A stretch of 64,000 nucleotides of DNA from Natrinema longum (GCF_017352095.1 NZ_CP071463.1:2480001-2544000), one strand, 5' to 3'; positions 26,806-36,146 are shown, numbered from the stretch's first letter. Notes: generated by a model from the sequence alone, not told the origin. Made by a program: numbers and translations.

Positions 26806-27780
26806 TTAGACGTGCGTCGGCGGCTCGGCCGCCGTTTCGATGTCGAGTTCGTCTGCGACGTCGGCCAGGAGGTCGCCCTTGACCTCCGCACTCCGCCAGC
26901 CGATTTCGGCGACCAGCGGTGGGTCGAACTCGGAGCGAATCGTCTCGAGACGTTCCGCTTCCGTCTCGACGCGCTCGCGGAGGTAGCGTGCGCCGCGGCC
27001 GTCCTCGTCGGGGTCGGGCGACGGCGTGAGTTTGTTGGCGACGAGACCCCGCACCGTGAGATCTTTCTCTCGGAGGGTGGCAATCGCGCGTTCGGTCTCG
27101 TTCAGCGAGAGTTCGTCCGGGTTCAAGACGAGGAAGAAGGCGGCGTCGTCGTGCAGCGCCGAGTCGGCGAACTCGAAGAACGCCTTGCGCTGCTGGAGTC
27201 GGGCGAGGACGGGATCGCCCTCCATCACGCGGCGCGGTTCGTTGTTTCCGACGGCGGCCTTCTCGAAGAGGTCGATGCTCGTCCGTCGCTTGTGCATCAG
27301 CCGGTCGATCCAGCTCTCCAGCAGATCGGGGAGGCCGAGGAGCCGGAGCGTGCTCCCCGTCGGCGAGGTATCGAAGACGACGCGGTCGTAGGGGTCCGCG
27401 TTCCGCATCACGTCGACGAAGCGGTCGAACAGCGCCGATTCGTACGCACCGGGGGTTCCGTGTGCCATCTCGAGTTGGCGGTTGATCTCGTTGACCATCG
27501 ACGCCGACACCTGCTCGGAGAGATCCTGTCGGATCTCGTCTAAGTGACGGGTCACCTCCTCGTCGGGATCGATCTGCATGGCGTCGAGGCCGTCGATCCC
27601 CTCGACCGATTGCGGAGCGTCGTCGAACGGCTGGTCGAACACGTCGGTGACCGAGTGGGCCGGGTCGGTCGAGACGACGAGCGTCCGCTGGCCGTCCCGC
27701 GCACACCGGAGCGCGTACGCACACGAGACGGTCGTTTTCCCGACGCCGCCCTTGCCGCCGAAGAAGACGAACGGCTCCAT
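26806..27780 (-). CDS. ArsA/Get3-family ATPase
   Basis: A 324-residue P-loop ATPase. The deviant Walker A GGKGGVGKTT sits at residues ~8-17, followed by STDPAHS (switch I) and FDTSPTGSTLRLL (switch II). This matches Get3/TRC40 and ArsA half-molecules. It has no second ATPase repeat and no arsenite-binding Cys cluster, so targeting of tail-anchored membrane proteins is more likely than arsenite export. The start codon overlaps the stop of the upstream 98-residue gene as TGATG, so the two are translationally coupled. Confidence 0.88.
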   Translation of the reverse strand: MEPFVFFGGKGGVGKTTVSCAYALRCARDGQRTLVVSTDPAHSVTDVFDQPFDDAPQSVEGIDGLDAMQIDPDEEVTRHLDEIRQDLSEQVSASMVNEINRQLEMAHGTPGAYESALFDRFVDVMRNADPYDRVVFDTSPTGSTLRLLGLPDLLESWIDRLMHKRRTSIDLFEKAAVGNNEPRRVMEGDPVLARLQQRKAFFEFADSALHDDAAFFLVLNPDELSLNETERAIATLREKDLTVRGLVANKLTPSPDPDEDGRGARYLRERVETEAERLETIRSEFDPPLVAEIGWRSAEVKGDLLADVADELDIETAAEPPTHV

Positions 27781-28076
27781 CAGAAGTGGTACTGCTGTCC
27801 CTTGCGCTCGAGGTACGTGCCGCGGTCCCACAGCCGCCGCTCCCACGATTCGAACTCGTCTTCGAGGTAGGGCAGCAGTTCGGCGGTGTAGTAGGAAACC
27901 GGCGACGGGATGCCGAAGGCGTCCGGGAAACACGCCAGGATGAACGCGTCTTCGGTGTCCTCGGCTTCCTTCTCGATCTTCTCGTAGGCCGGATGCGAGA
28001 TCATGCCGTGGTAGAGGCCCCGCAGCCACTCCTCGAGTATCTGGCGGAACGCGTCGATCCGATCGGCCAGGTCCAT
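27780..28076 (-). CDS. Small conserved protein coupled to the Get3-type ATPase
   Basis: A 98-residue soluble protein rich in aromatic residues: IEEWLRG-like helix near residue 15, ILACFPDAFGIPSPVSYYTAELLPYLEDE in pieces from residue 45, and a WERRLWDRGTYLERKG end. I do not recognise a named domain. It is directly upstream of the ATPase with a one-base overlap (TGATG), a strong sign of joint production and perhaps of a shared complex. Confidence 0.75.
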   Translation of the reverse strand: MDLADRIDAFRQILEEWLRGLYHGMISHPAYEKIEKEAEDTEDAFILACFPDAFGIPSPVSYYTAELLPYLEDEFESWERRLWDRGTYLERKGQQYHF

Positions 28077-28150
28077 GCCAGTATCTGTGTATCGAACGCT
28101 AAAAACCCTCGTGGCTCGCTTTCAAGGCGCTCCGATCCCAGTGTTGGGGT

Positions 28151-29395
28151 ATGATGACGGACACGGACGGGGAGATTCCGGTGACGATCATCTCGGGGAG
28201 CCTGGGTGCCGGCAAGACGACGCTGCTCAATCACCTACTCTCGAGTGCCGACCGGACGCTGGCGGTGCTGGTCAACGACATGGGCGAGGTCAACGTCGAC
28301 GCCGAACTCGTCGCCGAGGGGTCGGAGCTCGACGTCGACGATGGCGTCGCGGAGCTCTCGAACGGCTGTATCTGCTGTGAACTCCAGGACGACCTCGAGA
28401 CCGCCGTGGTCAGGCTGGCCCGCGATCGGTCGTTCGATCACCTCGTCGTCGAGTCCTCGGGAATCTCCGAACCCGCCCCCGTCGCGCGGCTGTTCACCAC
28501 GGAATCCCGCGTCGCGGCGCTCTACGACGTCGACACGCTCGTGACCGTCCTCGACACGCCCGCGTTCCTCGAGGCCTTCAGCGGCGAGGGCACACCGGAA
28601 CGGCGGGGAGACGAAGACGAGCGGCCGCTTTCGGACCTGCTCGTCGAACAGGTCGAAGTCTCGAACCTCGTCTTACTCAACAAGGCCGATCTGTGTTCGG
28701 ACGCGGCGCTCACGGAGGCCGAGGAGCTCGTCCGTGCGCTCCAGCCGGAGGCCGAGACGATTCCGACGGAGTTCTCGGCGGTCGATCCCGATCGGCTACT
28801 CGCCGCTGGCCTGTTCGATCCCGGCCGTGTGAACGACCTACCGGGCTGGAAACGGGCGCTCGAGTCGGCCGACGACGATCACGGCCACGACGCCGAGGAG
28901 GGCCACGGCGAGCACGGACACGACGAGGACGGCGACCGTCACGGCCACCACCATCCCGACGAGGTGTACGGCGTCACCTCGTTCGTCTACCGGTCTCGCC
29001 GGCCGTTCCACCCCGAGCGGTTCGCGACGTTCCTCCGAAACCTCCCGCGGGCGATCGTCCGCGCGAAGGGGACCGCTTGGATCGCGGACACCGAGATGCG
29101 AGTCTCGATCGCGCAGGCCGGGCCGTCGGTCAGGGCCACCGCACAGGGGCCCTGGATCGCGAGCCTCCCCGAGGTCGAGCGCGACATGTATCGGTCGAAC
29201 CGACCGGACCTCGAGTGGGACGAGGACCACGGCGATCGCCGGACCGAACTCGTCTTTATCGGGACTGACTACGACGAGGCGGCGCTCCGGGCGACGCTCG
29301 AGGACGCGCTCGTCACCGACGAGGAGCGGGAAACGGCGTTCGACGGCCCCTTCCCTACCGAACAGGGCGAGGAGGTCGTCATCCGGGAGCCCTGA
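28151..29395 (+). CDS. CobW/COG0523-family metallochaperone GTPase
   Basis: A 414-residue protein. The Walker A motif GSLGAGKTT is near residue 16, the family's metal site is NGCICC near residue 74, followed by ESSGISEPAP and the specificity loop NKAD. A His/Asp-rich linker (residues ~245-275, e.g. HGHDAEEGHGEHGHDED) precedes the C-terminal CobW domain (YGVTSFVYRSRRPFHPERF). Such proteins hydrolyse GTP to insert Zn, Co or other metals into clients; the His-rich loop suggests Zn, Co or Ni. The next ATG (28154) is an equally possible start. It is end-to-end convergent with a small zinc-ribbon gene. Confidence 0.9.
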   Translation: MMTDTDGEIPVTIISGSLGAGKTTLLNHLLSSADRTLAVLVNDMGEVNVDAELVAEGSELDVDDGVAELSNGCICCELQDDLETAVVRLARDRSFDHLVVESSGISEPAPVARLFTTESRVAALYDVDTLVTVLDTPAFLEAFSGEGTPERRGDEDERPLSDLLVEQVEVSNLVLLNKADLCSDAALTEAEELVRALQPEAETIPTEFSAVDPDRLLAAGLFDPGRVNDLPGWKRALESADDDHGHDAEEGHGEHGHDEDGDRHGHHHPDEVYGVTSFVYRSRRPFHPERFATFLRNLPRAIVRAKGTAWIADTEMRVSIAQAGPSVRATAQGPWIASLPEVERDMYRSNRPDLEWDEDHGDRRTELVFIGTDYDEAALRATLEDALVTDEERETAFDGPFPTEQGEEVVIREP

Positions 29396-29599
29396 TCAAC
29401 ACGCGCAGTCGCGGCCCGTCGAGCGCTCGAAGCGCATCTCGGTGCCACAGTCCGGACAGACCGGTTCGCCCTCGAGTTCGACGTCCCTGATCCGGACGGC
29501 GCAGTCGTCACACCAGTAGGCGCCCTCGGAGCCGTCGTCGGGCCGGCTCTTCGGCGCGGGTGCGGAGAGGGCTGCCTTCATCGAATCGACGAGTCCCAT
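29396..29599 (-). CDS. Small zinc-ribbon protein
   Basis: A 67-residue protein. Two CxxC knuckles (CDDC near residue 30 and CPDC near residue 48) form a zinc ribbon, and the tail ends with CAC. Small zinc-finger proteins like this are abundant in haloarchaea and mostly uncharacterised. Its stop abuts the stop of the CobW metallochaperone gene. Confidence 0.75.
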   Translation of the reverse strand: MGLVDSMKAALSAPAPKSRPDDGSEGAYWCDDCAVRIRDVELEGEPVCPDCGTEMRFERSTGRDCAC

Positions 29600-29686
29600 G
29601 ATCGATCGTTCGTCGGTGACAGTATTAATAGTGTGTGACCGTGTCGCACAACCACGAACCGATCGGCCAGTACCGCACGGAGGGTC

Positions 29687-30007
29687 CTATCCCAGAACTA
29701 ACGGCACGGCGAGTCCGAGGATGAGCGCCGTGAGTATCGGGATGAGATAAAACAGCCGTTCCGCACGGGCGGTCGACGGGACGGCTCCGGTCGTCTCCGG
29801 ACGGAACGTCCACACCTGTCGATAGAACGCGAGGACGGCTGCGACCGCGAACAACCCGGCGGACGCACCGATCGCCGTCTCGAGTGGCAGGCCGAGGGCC
29901 CGTCCGTACAGGGGGCCAAACGACAACAGGAGCATGAAGCTGAGACCGACGACCACGAGAAACGGGACGGGATCGACGTGGGTGCCGTGGCGGTTTCGAA
30001 GTCCCAT
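29687..30007 (-). CDS. Small membrane protein, unknown function
   Basis: A 106-residue protein with three predicted membrane helices (from VPFLVVVGLSFMLLL, AIGASAGLFAVAAVLAFY and LFYLIPILTALILGLAVPL). I recognise no motif. Third-position GC bias and helix spacing support a real gene. It is divergent from the 74-residue membrane protein gene at 30067 with a 59-base gap. Confidence 0.65.
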   Translation of the reverse strand: MGLRNRHGTHVDPVPFLVVVGLSFMLLLSFGPLYGRALGLPLETAIGASAGLFAVAAVLAFYRQVWTFRPETTGAVPSTARAERLFYLIPILTALILGLAVPLVLG

Positions 30008-30066
30008 AGTCGGCAGTCGCTCTCGAGCGGTAAAGAGCTAAGTGGCGGTGCCGTCGTTCCCCCTGT

Positions 30067-30291
30067 ATGAGCGATGGCGATTCGGAACGCGACGGGTTCG
30101 AGGCGGGTGTCTCGTCGTCGCAGGGCGATCCCCGCGTCCTGCTCGCGATGAACGCCGTGCTGTCGACGCTGTTCGCCTGGACGATCGTCTGGGGATTGTC
30201 GTATCTGGGGGCTATCGAGTTCGGACTCGTCAACGTCGCGACGGCTGCGATCGTTCTCTTCGCGATGACGTATCTCGTGACGATGTCGTGA
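30067..30291 (+). CDS. Small two-helix membrane protein
   Basis: A 74-residue protein. A hydrophilic acidic N-terminus of ~25 residues is followed by two hydrophobic helices (LAMNAVLSTLFAWTIVWGL and VNVATAAIVLFAMTYLVTM). Function unknown. The arrangement is typical of small conserved haloarchaeal membrane proteins. Confidence 0.65.
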   Translation: MSDGDSERDGFEAGVSSSQGDPRVLLAMNAVLSTLFAWTIVWGLSYLGAIEFGLVNVATAAIVLFAMTYLVTMS

Positions 30292-30332
30292 TGGCGGCAC
30301 CACGAACGGTCGACTGCAGGCGTGGACCGCCA

Positions 30333-30563
30333 CTAGCGGCGATAGATGAGCCGCTGGCCGACGTCGTCGAGATACTCGGTAACGCGTCCGGCCCACGCGC
30401 CCGGCGAGACCCGCCGGAGCGTCTCGTCGTCGACCTCGATGGCGGCCTCGCCGAACGGATCCCGGCTCTCGTCGCCATCGCCCGCCTCGTCCGACGACGA
30501 GGCGACGTCGACGACCGTCGACATGGAACACCGACCGCAGGTTTCGGTTTCTCTTCCTCCCAT
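30333..30563 (-). CDS. Small acidic hypothetical protein
   Basis: A protein of 76 residues from the ATG at 30563, or 63 from the ATG at 30524. The C-terminal half (IEVDDETLRRVSPGAWAGRV, YLDDVGQRLIYR) looks like a conserved folded segment. If the longer start is used, the N-terminus carries a single CGRC pair. No family recognised. It is convergent with the two-helix membrane protein gene. Confidence 0.5.
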   Translation of the reverse strand: MGGRETETCGRCSMSTVVDVASSSDEAGDGDESRDPFGEAAIEVDDETLRRVSPGAWAGRVTEYLDDVGQRLIYRR

Positions 30564-30770
30564 GTGTGTGATCTACACGCTAGTTCGTCTCCGACGGCTA
30601 AAACCTACCGACCGACTCGACGAGTTACGACGCGCTCGGCCCGCCCCGGTCCACCGACGATTATTTGACACCCCGACGGTAATCGATGGTATGAGAGAAC
30701 GGGTCACGGGGCCGGCCCGACCGGAACCCAGACGGAACTGCGAACGACGAGTACGGGTCGACAACACAGG

Positions 30771-31379
30771 ATGAGCGACAAAGTGACGCCGGCGGAGCTT
30801 CCGGCAGAAATCCGCGAGGCGGTCCCCGATTGGGACGACGAGTACCTCGACCGGGTCTCCGATCGACTGATGTACAACTACGACCTCGAGAAGGACCGCC
30901 GCGTCGACGGCGAGCGGTGGGACCTCTACGGGGAGATGCGCGTGCGCAGCCAGAAGCAGTTCTTCCATCCCGCGTTGAGTTACGCCGATCACGAGGCCGA
31001 AGAGTACCTCTTCGCCCGGCGCGAGTCGCGTCCGACGGTCGCGCAACTCGAGGAATTCGTCGAGTACGGTCACGAACTCGCCGACGAGCGCGTCGTCCCC
31101 GACGAGGAACACTTCGGGACGGATTTCACGTTCGTGCTCGTCACAGAGGAGCTACCGGCTGCGGTCCGGGAGTTCGTGTCCGGCTTCCGCGATCGAACGT
31201 TGCTGAAGTTCGGCTATCACGGTCACTACGAGGTGAATCTGGTCGTCGTCGTTCCAGAGCGCCAGGAGCGAGTCGCGAGCGAGGCCGCCACCGTCGCCGA
31301 GGCGTTTACCCTCTGGGACGACGTGACGACCCCCGAGGAGGGTCTCATCTCGCGGTTCGCAAAGCGGTTTTGGCGATAA
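30771..31379 (+). CDS. Conserved hypothetical soluble protein
   Basis: A 202-residue acidic protein. The N-terminal part is helical (IREAVPDWDDEYLDRVSDRL), a middle stretch reads SQKQFFHPALSYADHEAEEY, and the C-terminal half alternates strands (DFTFVLVTEELPAAVREFV, HYEVNLVVVVPE). No signal peptide or membrane helix. I do not recognise the family. It precedes the suf operon on the same strand but is separated by ~440 bases. Confidence 0.65.
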   Translation: MSDKVTPAELPAEIREAVPDWDDEYLDRVSDRLMYNYDLEKDRRVDGERWDLYGEMRVRSQKQFFHPALSYADHEAEEYLFARRESRPTVAQLEEFVEYGHELADERVVPDEEHFGTDFTFVLVTEELPAAVREFVSGFRDRTLLKFGYHGHYEVNLVVVVPERQERVASEAATVAEAFTLWDDVTTPEEGLISRFAKRFWR

Positions 31380-31820
31380 CCGACAGCCCGGTGATCGTCG
31401 ACGGTACTGCCGATGTCGGTTCGAGCCTGCAGACAGTTGCAGGGAGGGGGAGGACGCGCGTGCGTCACCGTGCAGAGGGGGAAGGGGTGTGTGCGTCACC
31501 GCGAATGGCCGACTCCACACGACACTGTCCAACAGCCGAGAGGACGATGTGACCCTTTGGAGAGAGTACCTGCTCCGATGGGGCAATCCCGGTGTTGATC
31601 GTTCGTTACGATTCGAGATTGAATCCTGTCGATCCGTCGCATAGCTCCCGACTTTTCGGACGAACAGTCGCCGAGTACGACGGCTGTCGGAGAAATGGCT
31701 TTCGGGCGTGCGGGTCAGAGTTTCCGGTACAAAAAATTATTTTTGCTATAGGAGACCGTATCCAATTGGATACGAAACCGTTATCAGTCATACGACCCAC
31801 TGTCCAGACGACAGAACACT
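31380..31820. other. Intergenic region holding the suf promoter
   Basis: No gene is supported in these 441 bases. The last ~100 bases are AT-rich (acaaaaaattatttttgct near 31730-31747) and carry an 18-bp perfect palindrome at 31757-31774, followed by CGAAACCGTTAT, a BRE/TATA-like run at 31773-31784. A direct repeat of GTGCGTCACCG occurs near 31460 and 31490. Confidence 0.6.
31757..31774. promoter_or_regulatory. 18-bp perfect palindrome in the suf promoter
   Basis: CGTATCCAATTGGATACG is a perfect inverted repeat 46 bases before the sufC ATG. It lies between an AT-rich block and a BRE/TATA-like run that it partly overlaps, a position suited to a repressor or activator. The DtxR-like regulator encoded beyond sufD is an obvious candidate binder. 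Confidence 0.65.
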
Positions 31821-32726
31821 ATGGCACGCCTCGAACTCAACAATCTGCATGCGGAAGTGGCGGAGGGCGACGAGACAATTCTCGAGGGCGTCGATCTCGA
31901 GGTCCAGTCGGGCGAGATCCACGCGCTGATGGGACCGAACGGCTCCGGGAAGTCGACGACTGCGAAAGTCATCGCCGGCCACCCGGCCTACGAGGTAACC
32001 GAGGGCGAGGTCCTGCTCCACCTCGAGGACGAGGAGTTCGGCGCGGACATCGAGATCGACGAGGACCAGCGCACCTGGAACCTGCTCGACCTCGAGCCCA
32101 ACGAGCGCGCCGCACTCGGCATCTTCCTTGGCTTCCAGTACCCGGCCGAGATCGAAGGCGTCACGATGACGAACTTCCTCCGAACGGCGCTGAACGCCAA
32201 AATCGAGGAGCGCGAGGAGCTCTTCGAGGACGAGGACGTCGAGGAAGACGACGACGACGAGGGCTTCGAGTCCTCGCCGATGGAAGGCCCCGCGGACGAG
32301 GGCGAAATCGGCGTCGCCGAATTCCAGGGGATCCTTCAGGAGAAGATGGAGCAACTGGAGATGGACGAGAAGTTCGCCCAGCGCTACCTCAACGCCGGCT
32401 TCTCCGGCGGGGAGAAGAAACAGAACGAAGTGCTGCAGGCCGCCATCCTCGAGCCCTCGATCGCCGTCCTCGACGAGATCGACTCCGGGCTCGACATCGA
32501 CCGACTGCAGGACGTGTCCAACGGGATCAACGCCCTTCGCGACGAGCAAGGCACCGGGATCCTCCAGATCACCCACTACCAGCGCATCCTCGACTACGTC
32601 GAGCCCGATCACGTCCACGTGATGCTCGACGGCCAGATCGCGAAAAGCGGCGGTCCCGAACTCGCCGAGAAGCTCGAGGACAAGGGGTACGACTGGGTCC
32701 GCGAAGAGGTCTACGGCACCGCGTAA
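31821..32726 (+). CDS. sufC: Fe-S cluster assembly ATPase SufC
   Basis: A 301-residue ABC-type ATPase, longer than the usual ~250. Walker A is GPNGSGKST near residue 36, the signature is FSGGEKKQNE, and Walker B is IAVLDEIDSGLDID. An extra acidic insertion (about residues 128-160, with runs of Glu and Asp) accounts for the added length and is typical of salt adaptation. SufC powers the SufBCD scaffold that builds Fe-S clusters in the cytoplasm. It is the first gene of sufCBD. Confidence 0.95.
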   Translation: MARLELNNLHAEVAEGDETILEGVDLEVQSGEIHALMGPNGSGKSTTAKVIAGHPAYEVTEGEVLLHLEDEEFGADIEIDEDQRTWNLLDLEPNERAALGIFLGFQYPAEIEGVTMTNFLRTALNAKIEEREELFEDEDVEEDDDDEGFESSPMEGPADEGEIGVAEFQGILQEKMEQLEMDEKFAQRYLNAGFSGGEKKQNEVLQAAILEPSIAVLDEIDSGLDIDRLQDVSNGINALRDEQGTGILQITHYQRILDYVEPDHVHVMLDGQIAKSGGPELAEKLEDKGYDWVREEVYGTA

Positions 32727-32784
32727 CCGGATTCGACTAGAACAACCGTAATAACGCTACAGCCGTAAACACAACCACATCAAT

Positions 32785-34215
32785 ATGAGTTCCGATCAAG
32801 ATCACCTGAAAGAGACAGACACTGAGGCCCGGTTCGAGTTCAAGAAGGAGGAGAACGCCGCGGTCCGATCCGGCAAAGGCCTGACCGAGGAGGTCATTCG
32901 TATGATCTCCGAGGACAAGGACGAGCCCGACTGGATGCTCGAGCGACGCCTCCGCGCCCTCAAGCAGTATCACAACATGCCGATGCCGTCCGACTGGCCC
33001 GGCATGCCCGATCTCTCCGAGCTGGACGTCGAAGAGATCATTCCCTACATCCGCCCGGACGTCGACAAGCGCGAAGGCGTCGACGACTGGACGGAGCTGC
33101 CCGACGAGATCAAGGACACGTTCGACAAGCTCGGCATTCCGGAAGCGGAGAAGAACGCCCTCTCGGGCGTCGGTGCCCAGTACGAGTCCGAGGTCGTCTA
33201 CCAGAACATGCAAGAGCAGTGGGAGGAGAAAGGCGTCATCTTCTGTAACATGGACGAGGCCGTCCGGGAGCATCCCGAGCTCGTCAAAGAGCACTTCATG
33301 ACGACCTGCGTGCCGCCGAGCGACAACAAGTTCGCCGCGCTGCACGGGGCCGTCTGGTCCGGTGGGTCGTTCGTCTACGTTCCGGAAGACGTCACCGTCG
33401 AAATGCCCGTTCAGGCTTACTTCCGAATGAACTCGGAGGGGATGGGCCAGTTCGAGCACACGCTCATCATCGCCGAGGAAGGGTCGGAAGTCCACTACAT
33501 CGAGGGCTGTTCCGCACCCAAGTACGGCACTCACAACCTGCACTCGGGCGGCGTCGAAGTCTTCGTCGGCGAGGACGCTCACGTGCAGTACTCGACCGTG
33601 CAGAACTGGTCGAAGAACACCTTCAACCTGAACACCAAACGCGCCATCTGCGAGGAGAACGGCACGATGGAGTGGGTCTCGGGCAGCATGGGATCGAAAG
33701 TGACCATGCTCTACCCGTGTACGATCCTCAAGGGTCGCGGCTCGACCGACACTCACATCACCATCGCCCTGGCGGGCGAAGGGCAGGACATCGACACTGG
33801 CGCGAAGGTCTACCACAACGCGCCCGAGACGAGTTCGACCATCGAGTCCAAGTCGATCTCCAAGGACGGCGGCCGCACCAACTACCGCGGCCTCGTCCAC
33901 ATCGCCGACGGTGCCGAGAACGCGAGCACCGCCGTCGAGTGTGACGCGCTGATGTTCGACAACGACTCGACCTCGGACACCATGCCGTACATGGAGATCG
34001 AGGAGTCGAAGGTCGACGTCGCTCACGAGGCGACCGTCGGCAAGATCGGCGACGAGGACATCTTCTACCTCCAGTCGCGTGGACTGGACGACGACGACGC
34101 CAAGAAGATGATCGTCGCCGGCTTCATCGAGCCGATCACGGAAGAACTGCCGATCGAGTACGCGGTCGAACTCAATCGCCTCATCGAACTCGAGATGGAG
34201 GGGAGCCTCGGATAA
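32785..34215 (+). CDS. sufB: Fe-S cluster scaffold protein SufB
   Basis: A 476-residue protein, normal for SufB. It contains the right-handed beta-helix core (SGGSFVYVPEDVTVEMPVQA, EGSEVHYIEGCSAPKYGTHN in parts) and the conserved end LPIEYAVELNRLIELEMEG. Several Cys are kept, including in EGCSAP and LYPCTILKGRG. SufB receives persulfide sulfur and iron to form nascent clusters with SufC and SufD. It follows sufC by 58 bases; sufD starts one base after its stop. Confidence 0.95.
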   Translation: MSSDQDHLKETDTEARFEFKKEENAAVRSGKGLTEEVIRMISEDKDEPDWMLERRLRALKQYHNMPMPSDWPGMPDLSELDVEEIIPYIRPDVDKREGVDDWTELPDEIKDTFDKLGIPEAEKNALSGVGAQYESEVVYQNMQEQWEEKGVIFCNMDEAVREHPELVKEHFMTTCVPPSDNKFAALHGAVWSGGSFVYVPEDVTVEMPVQAYFRMNSEGMGQFEHTLIIAEEGSEVHYIEGCSAPKYGTHNLHSGGVEVFVGEDAHVQYSTVQNWSKNTFNLNTKRAICEENGTMEWVSGSMGSKVTMLYPCTILKGRGSTDTHITIALAGEGQDIDTGAKVYHNAPETSSTIESKSISKDGGRTNYRGLVHIADGAENASTAVECDALMFDNDSTSDTMPYMEIEESKVDVAHEATVGKIGDEDIFYLQSRGLDDDDAKKMIVAGFIEPITEELPIEYAVELNRLIELEMEGSLG

Positions 34216-34216
34216 T

Positions 34217-35437
34217 ATGAGCGCAGGAACACAGGTACACGCCAATCTGACGGAGGAACAAGTACGCGAGATCAGCGACGGACTCGACGAGCCCGACTGG
34301 CTCACGGAGACCCGTCTCGAGGCCCTCGAAGCCCTCGAGGACCTCGACATGCCAGACGTCATCCGGACGCCGGGTCGTGACTGGACGAACCTCCACGATC
34401 TGGACTTCGAATCCCTCGTCGATCCGCTGAACGCGGCCGAAAACAAAGACCAGGTCGGTCCCGACGAGGCCGAGGTTCTGTCCTGGAGCGACGCCGTCGC
34501 CGAGCACGAGACACTCCTGAAGGAGCACTTCGGCACCGTCGTCGATCCCCAGGAGAACTACCTGACGGCGCTCTCGACGGCTCTGTTCAGTACCGGAACG
34601 GTCATTTACGTCCCCGAAGGCGTCGACGCCGAGGACGTCGCCATCCGAACCGAGCAGAACTCCCGCTCGCTGTTCAACTACACGCTCGTCGTCACCGAGG
34701 AGTCGTCCTCGGTCACGATCCTCGAGCGTCAGTCGACGGGTGCAGAGCAGGACGAACAATACTACAGCGGCGTCGTCGAAGTCGCCGCCGGCGAGAACAG
34801 CTACGTCCAGTACGGCAGCCTCCAGAACCTCTCGGAGGAGGCCTACAACTTCACCGTCAAGCGCGGGGTCGCCGACACCTACGCCACGATCGACTGGATC
34901 GAGGGCAACCTCGGGACCCAACTCACGAAGACCGAGGTCTCGACGACTCTCAGCGGCGATAGTTCCGAGACGCAGATCGTCGGTGCCTTCTACGGCCACA
35001 ACGATCAGCACTTCGACCTCGACGCGAAGGTCTGGCACCGTGCCGAACACACGACCGCCGACCTCGTCACCCGCGGCGTCACCGACGACGTCGCCCGCTC
35101 GGTCTACGAGGGGGTTCAAGACGTCGGCACCGACGCCTGGGACACCAGCTCCTACCAGCGCGAGAACACGCTGATGCTCAGCGACGAGAGCGAGGCCGAC
35201 GCCTCCCCGAAGCTGATCATCAACAACCACGACACCGAGGCCAGCCACTCCGCCACGGTCGGCCAGGTCGACAAGGAGGACCTGCTGTACATGACCTCCC
35301 GCGGTATCGACCCGCGCTCTGCCCGCAACATGCTCGTCGAGGGCTTCTTCGTGCCCGTCCTCGAGGAGATCGACGTCGACGAACTCCGTGAGGACCTCGA
35401 AGCACTGATCGGCGCGCGGCTTCGCCAGCGCGACTAA
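34217..35437 (+). CDS. sufD: Fe-S cluster assembly protein SufD
   Basis: A 406-residue SufB paralogue with the same beta-helix layout (STGTVIYVPEGVDAEDVAI, EDLLYMTSRGIDPRSARNMLVEGF in parts) and the usual shorter length. It pairs with SufB on the SufC dimer and is needed for iron entry. The start is one base after the sufB stop, so translation is coupled. Confidence 0.95.
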   Translation: MSAGTQVHANLTEEQVREISDGLDEPDWLTETRLEALEALEDLDMPDVIRTPGRDWTNLHDLDFESLVDPLNAAENKDQVGPDEAEVLSWSDAVAEHETLLKEHFGTVVDPQENYLTALSTALFSTGTVIYVPEGVDAEDVAIRTEQNSRSLFNYTLVVTEESSSVTILERQSTGAEQDEQYYSGVVEVAAGENSYVQYGSLQNLSEEAYNFTVKRGVADTYATIDWIEGNLGTQLTKTEVSTTLSGDSSETQIVGAFYGHNDQHFDLDAKVWHRAEHTTADLVTRGVTDDVARSVYEGVQDVGTDAWDTSSYQRENTLMLSDESEADASPKLIINNHDTEASHSATVGQVDKEDLLYMTSRGIDPRSARNMLVEGFFVPVLEEIDVDELREDLEALIGARLRQRD

Positions 35438-35531
35438 CGCGGGTTCGATTCGCCGTCGCTCCGTTTCGACTGCTCGTTTTCGCCGTCGGTGCTCCGAGAC
35501 GACTAAGTAACAGCGGCTCTCTTGTCGAGAC

Positions 35532-36026
35532 ATGAGTCTGGGACAGCGTGTCTCGAGCGACCACCAGCTGACCCGATTGCTGCAGATCGGGGTCGTGCTG
35601 GAGGAACTCGTCGAGTCACGCGCCGCCCACCACATCGAGTCCTTACCGCCCGAAGAGCGGGCGGACTTCGATGCGGAGGTCGAAGAGTTGCTCGCGGAGG
35701 CCGCCGCGGAGTCGGCCGATCACCGCGAGCGACTCGAGGCGCTGATCGACGATCTCGAGGCGGAGACCGTCGGATACGAGGAGATAAATGCCCTGGTCGA
35801 CGCCCAGTATGGCCCGCCGGAGGATACGGACGGCGTCCTCTACGATCAGTTGGCAAACGAGGAGACGGCCTACAAGTTCTACGACGATTTGATCGAAGCG
35901 ATCGAGGCCTCCGACGCCGAGTTCGCGGTCGACCGTGACCGACTCCTCGAGACGCTGACGGCCATCCGTGAGGAAGAAAAGGAGGGGGTCGAGGAAGTGA
36001 CCGAGATCATGGAGCACAGAGCATGA
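35532..36026 (+). CDS. Ferritin-like four-helix protein
   Basis: A 164-residue helical protein. The first helix (LLQIGVVLEELVESRAAHHIE) and second helix (LLAEAAAESADHRERLEALI) carry an E...ExxH arrangement like ferritin/rubrerythrin diiron sites. A third (LANEETAYKFYDDLIEAI) and fourth (REEEKEGVEEVTEIMEH) follow. The second ExxH is less clear, so iron binding is likely but not certain. It lies between sufD and a DtxR-like regulator on the same strand, which places it in iron or Fe-S housekeeping. Confidence 0.75.
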   Translation: MSLGQRVSSDHQLTRLLQIGVVLEELVESRAAHHIESLPPEERADFDAEVEELLAEAAAESADHRERLEALIDDLEAETVGYEEINALVDAQYGPPEDTDGVLYDQLANEETAYKFYDDLIEAIEASDAEFAVDRDRLLETLTAIREEEKEGVEEVTEIMEHRA

Positions 36027-36146
36027 GTCGAGTAATCGCAACGTCGGCGGCCGTCCGGGGCGGGAAGCGGCCGTCCGAGACGCGTATCGACCCCCGGGTT
36101 CGGGGACACCGGCGAGGGACCGTCGTAGGACGAAGCGACACCGATG

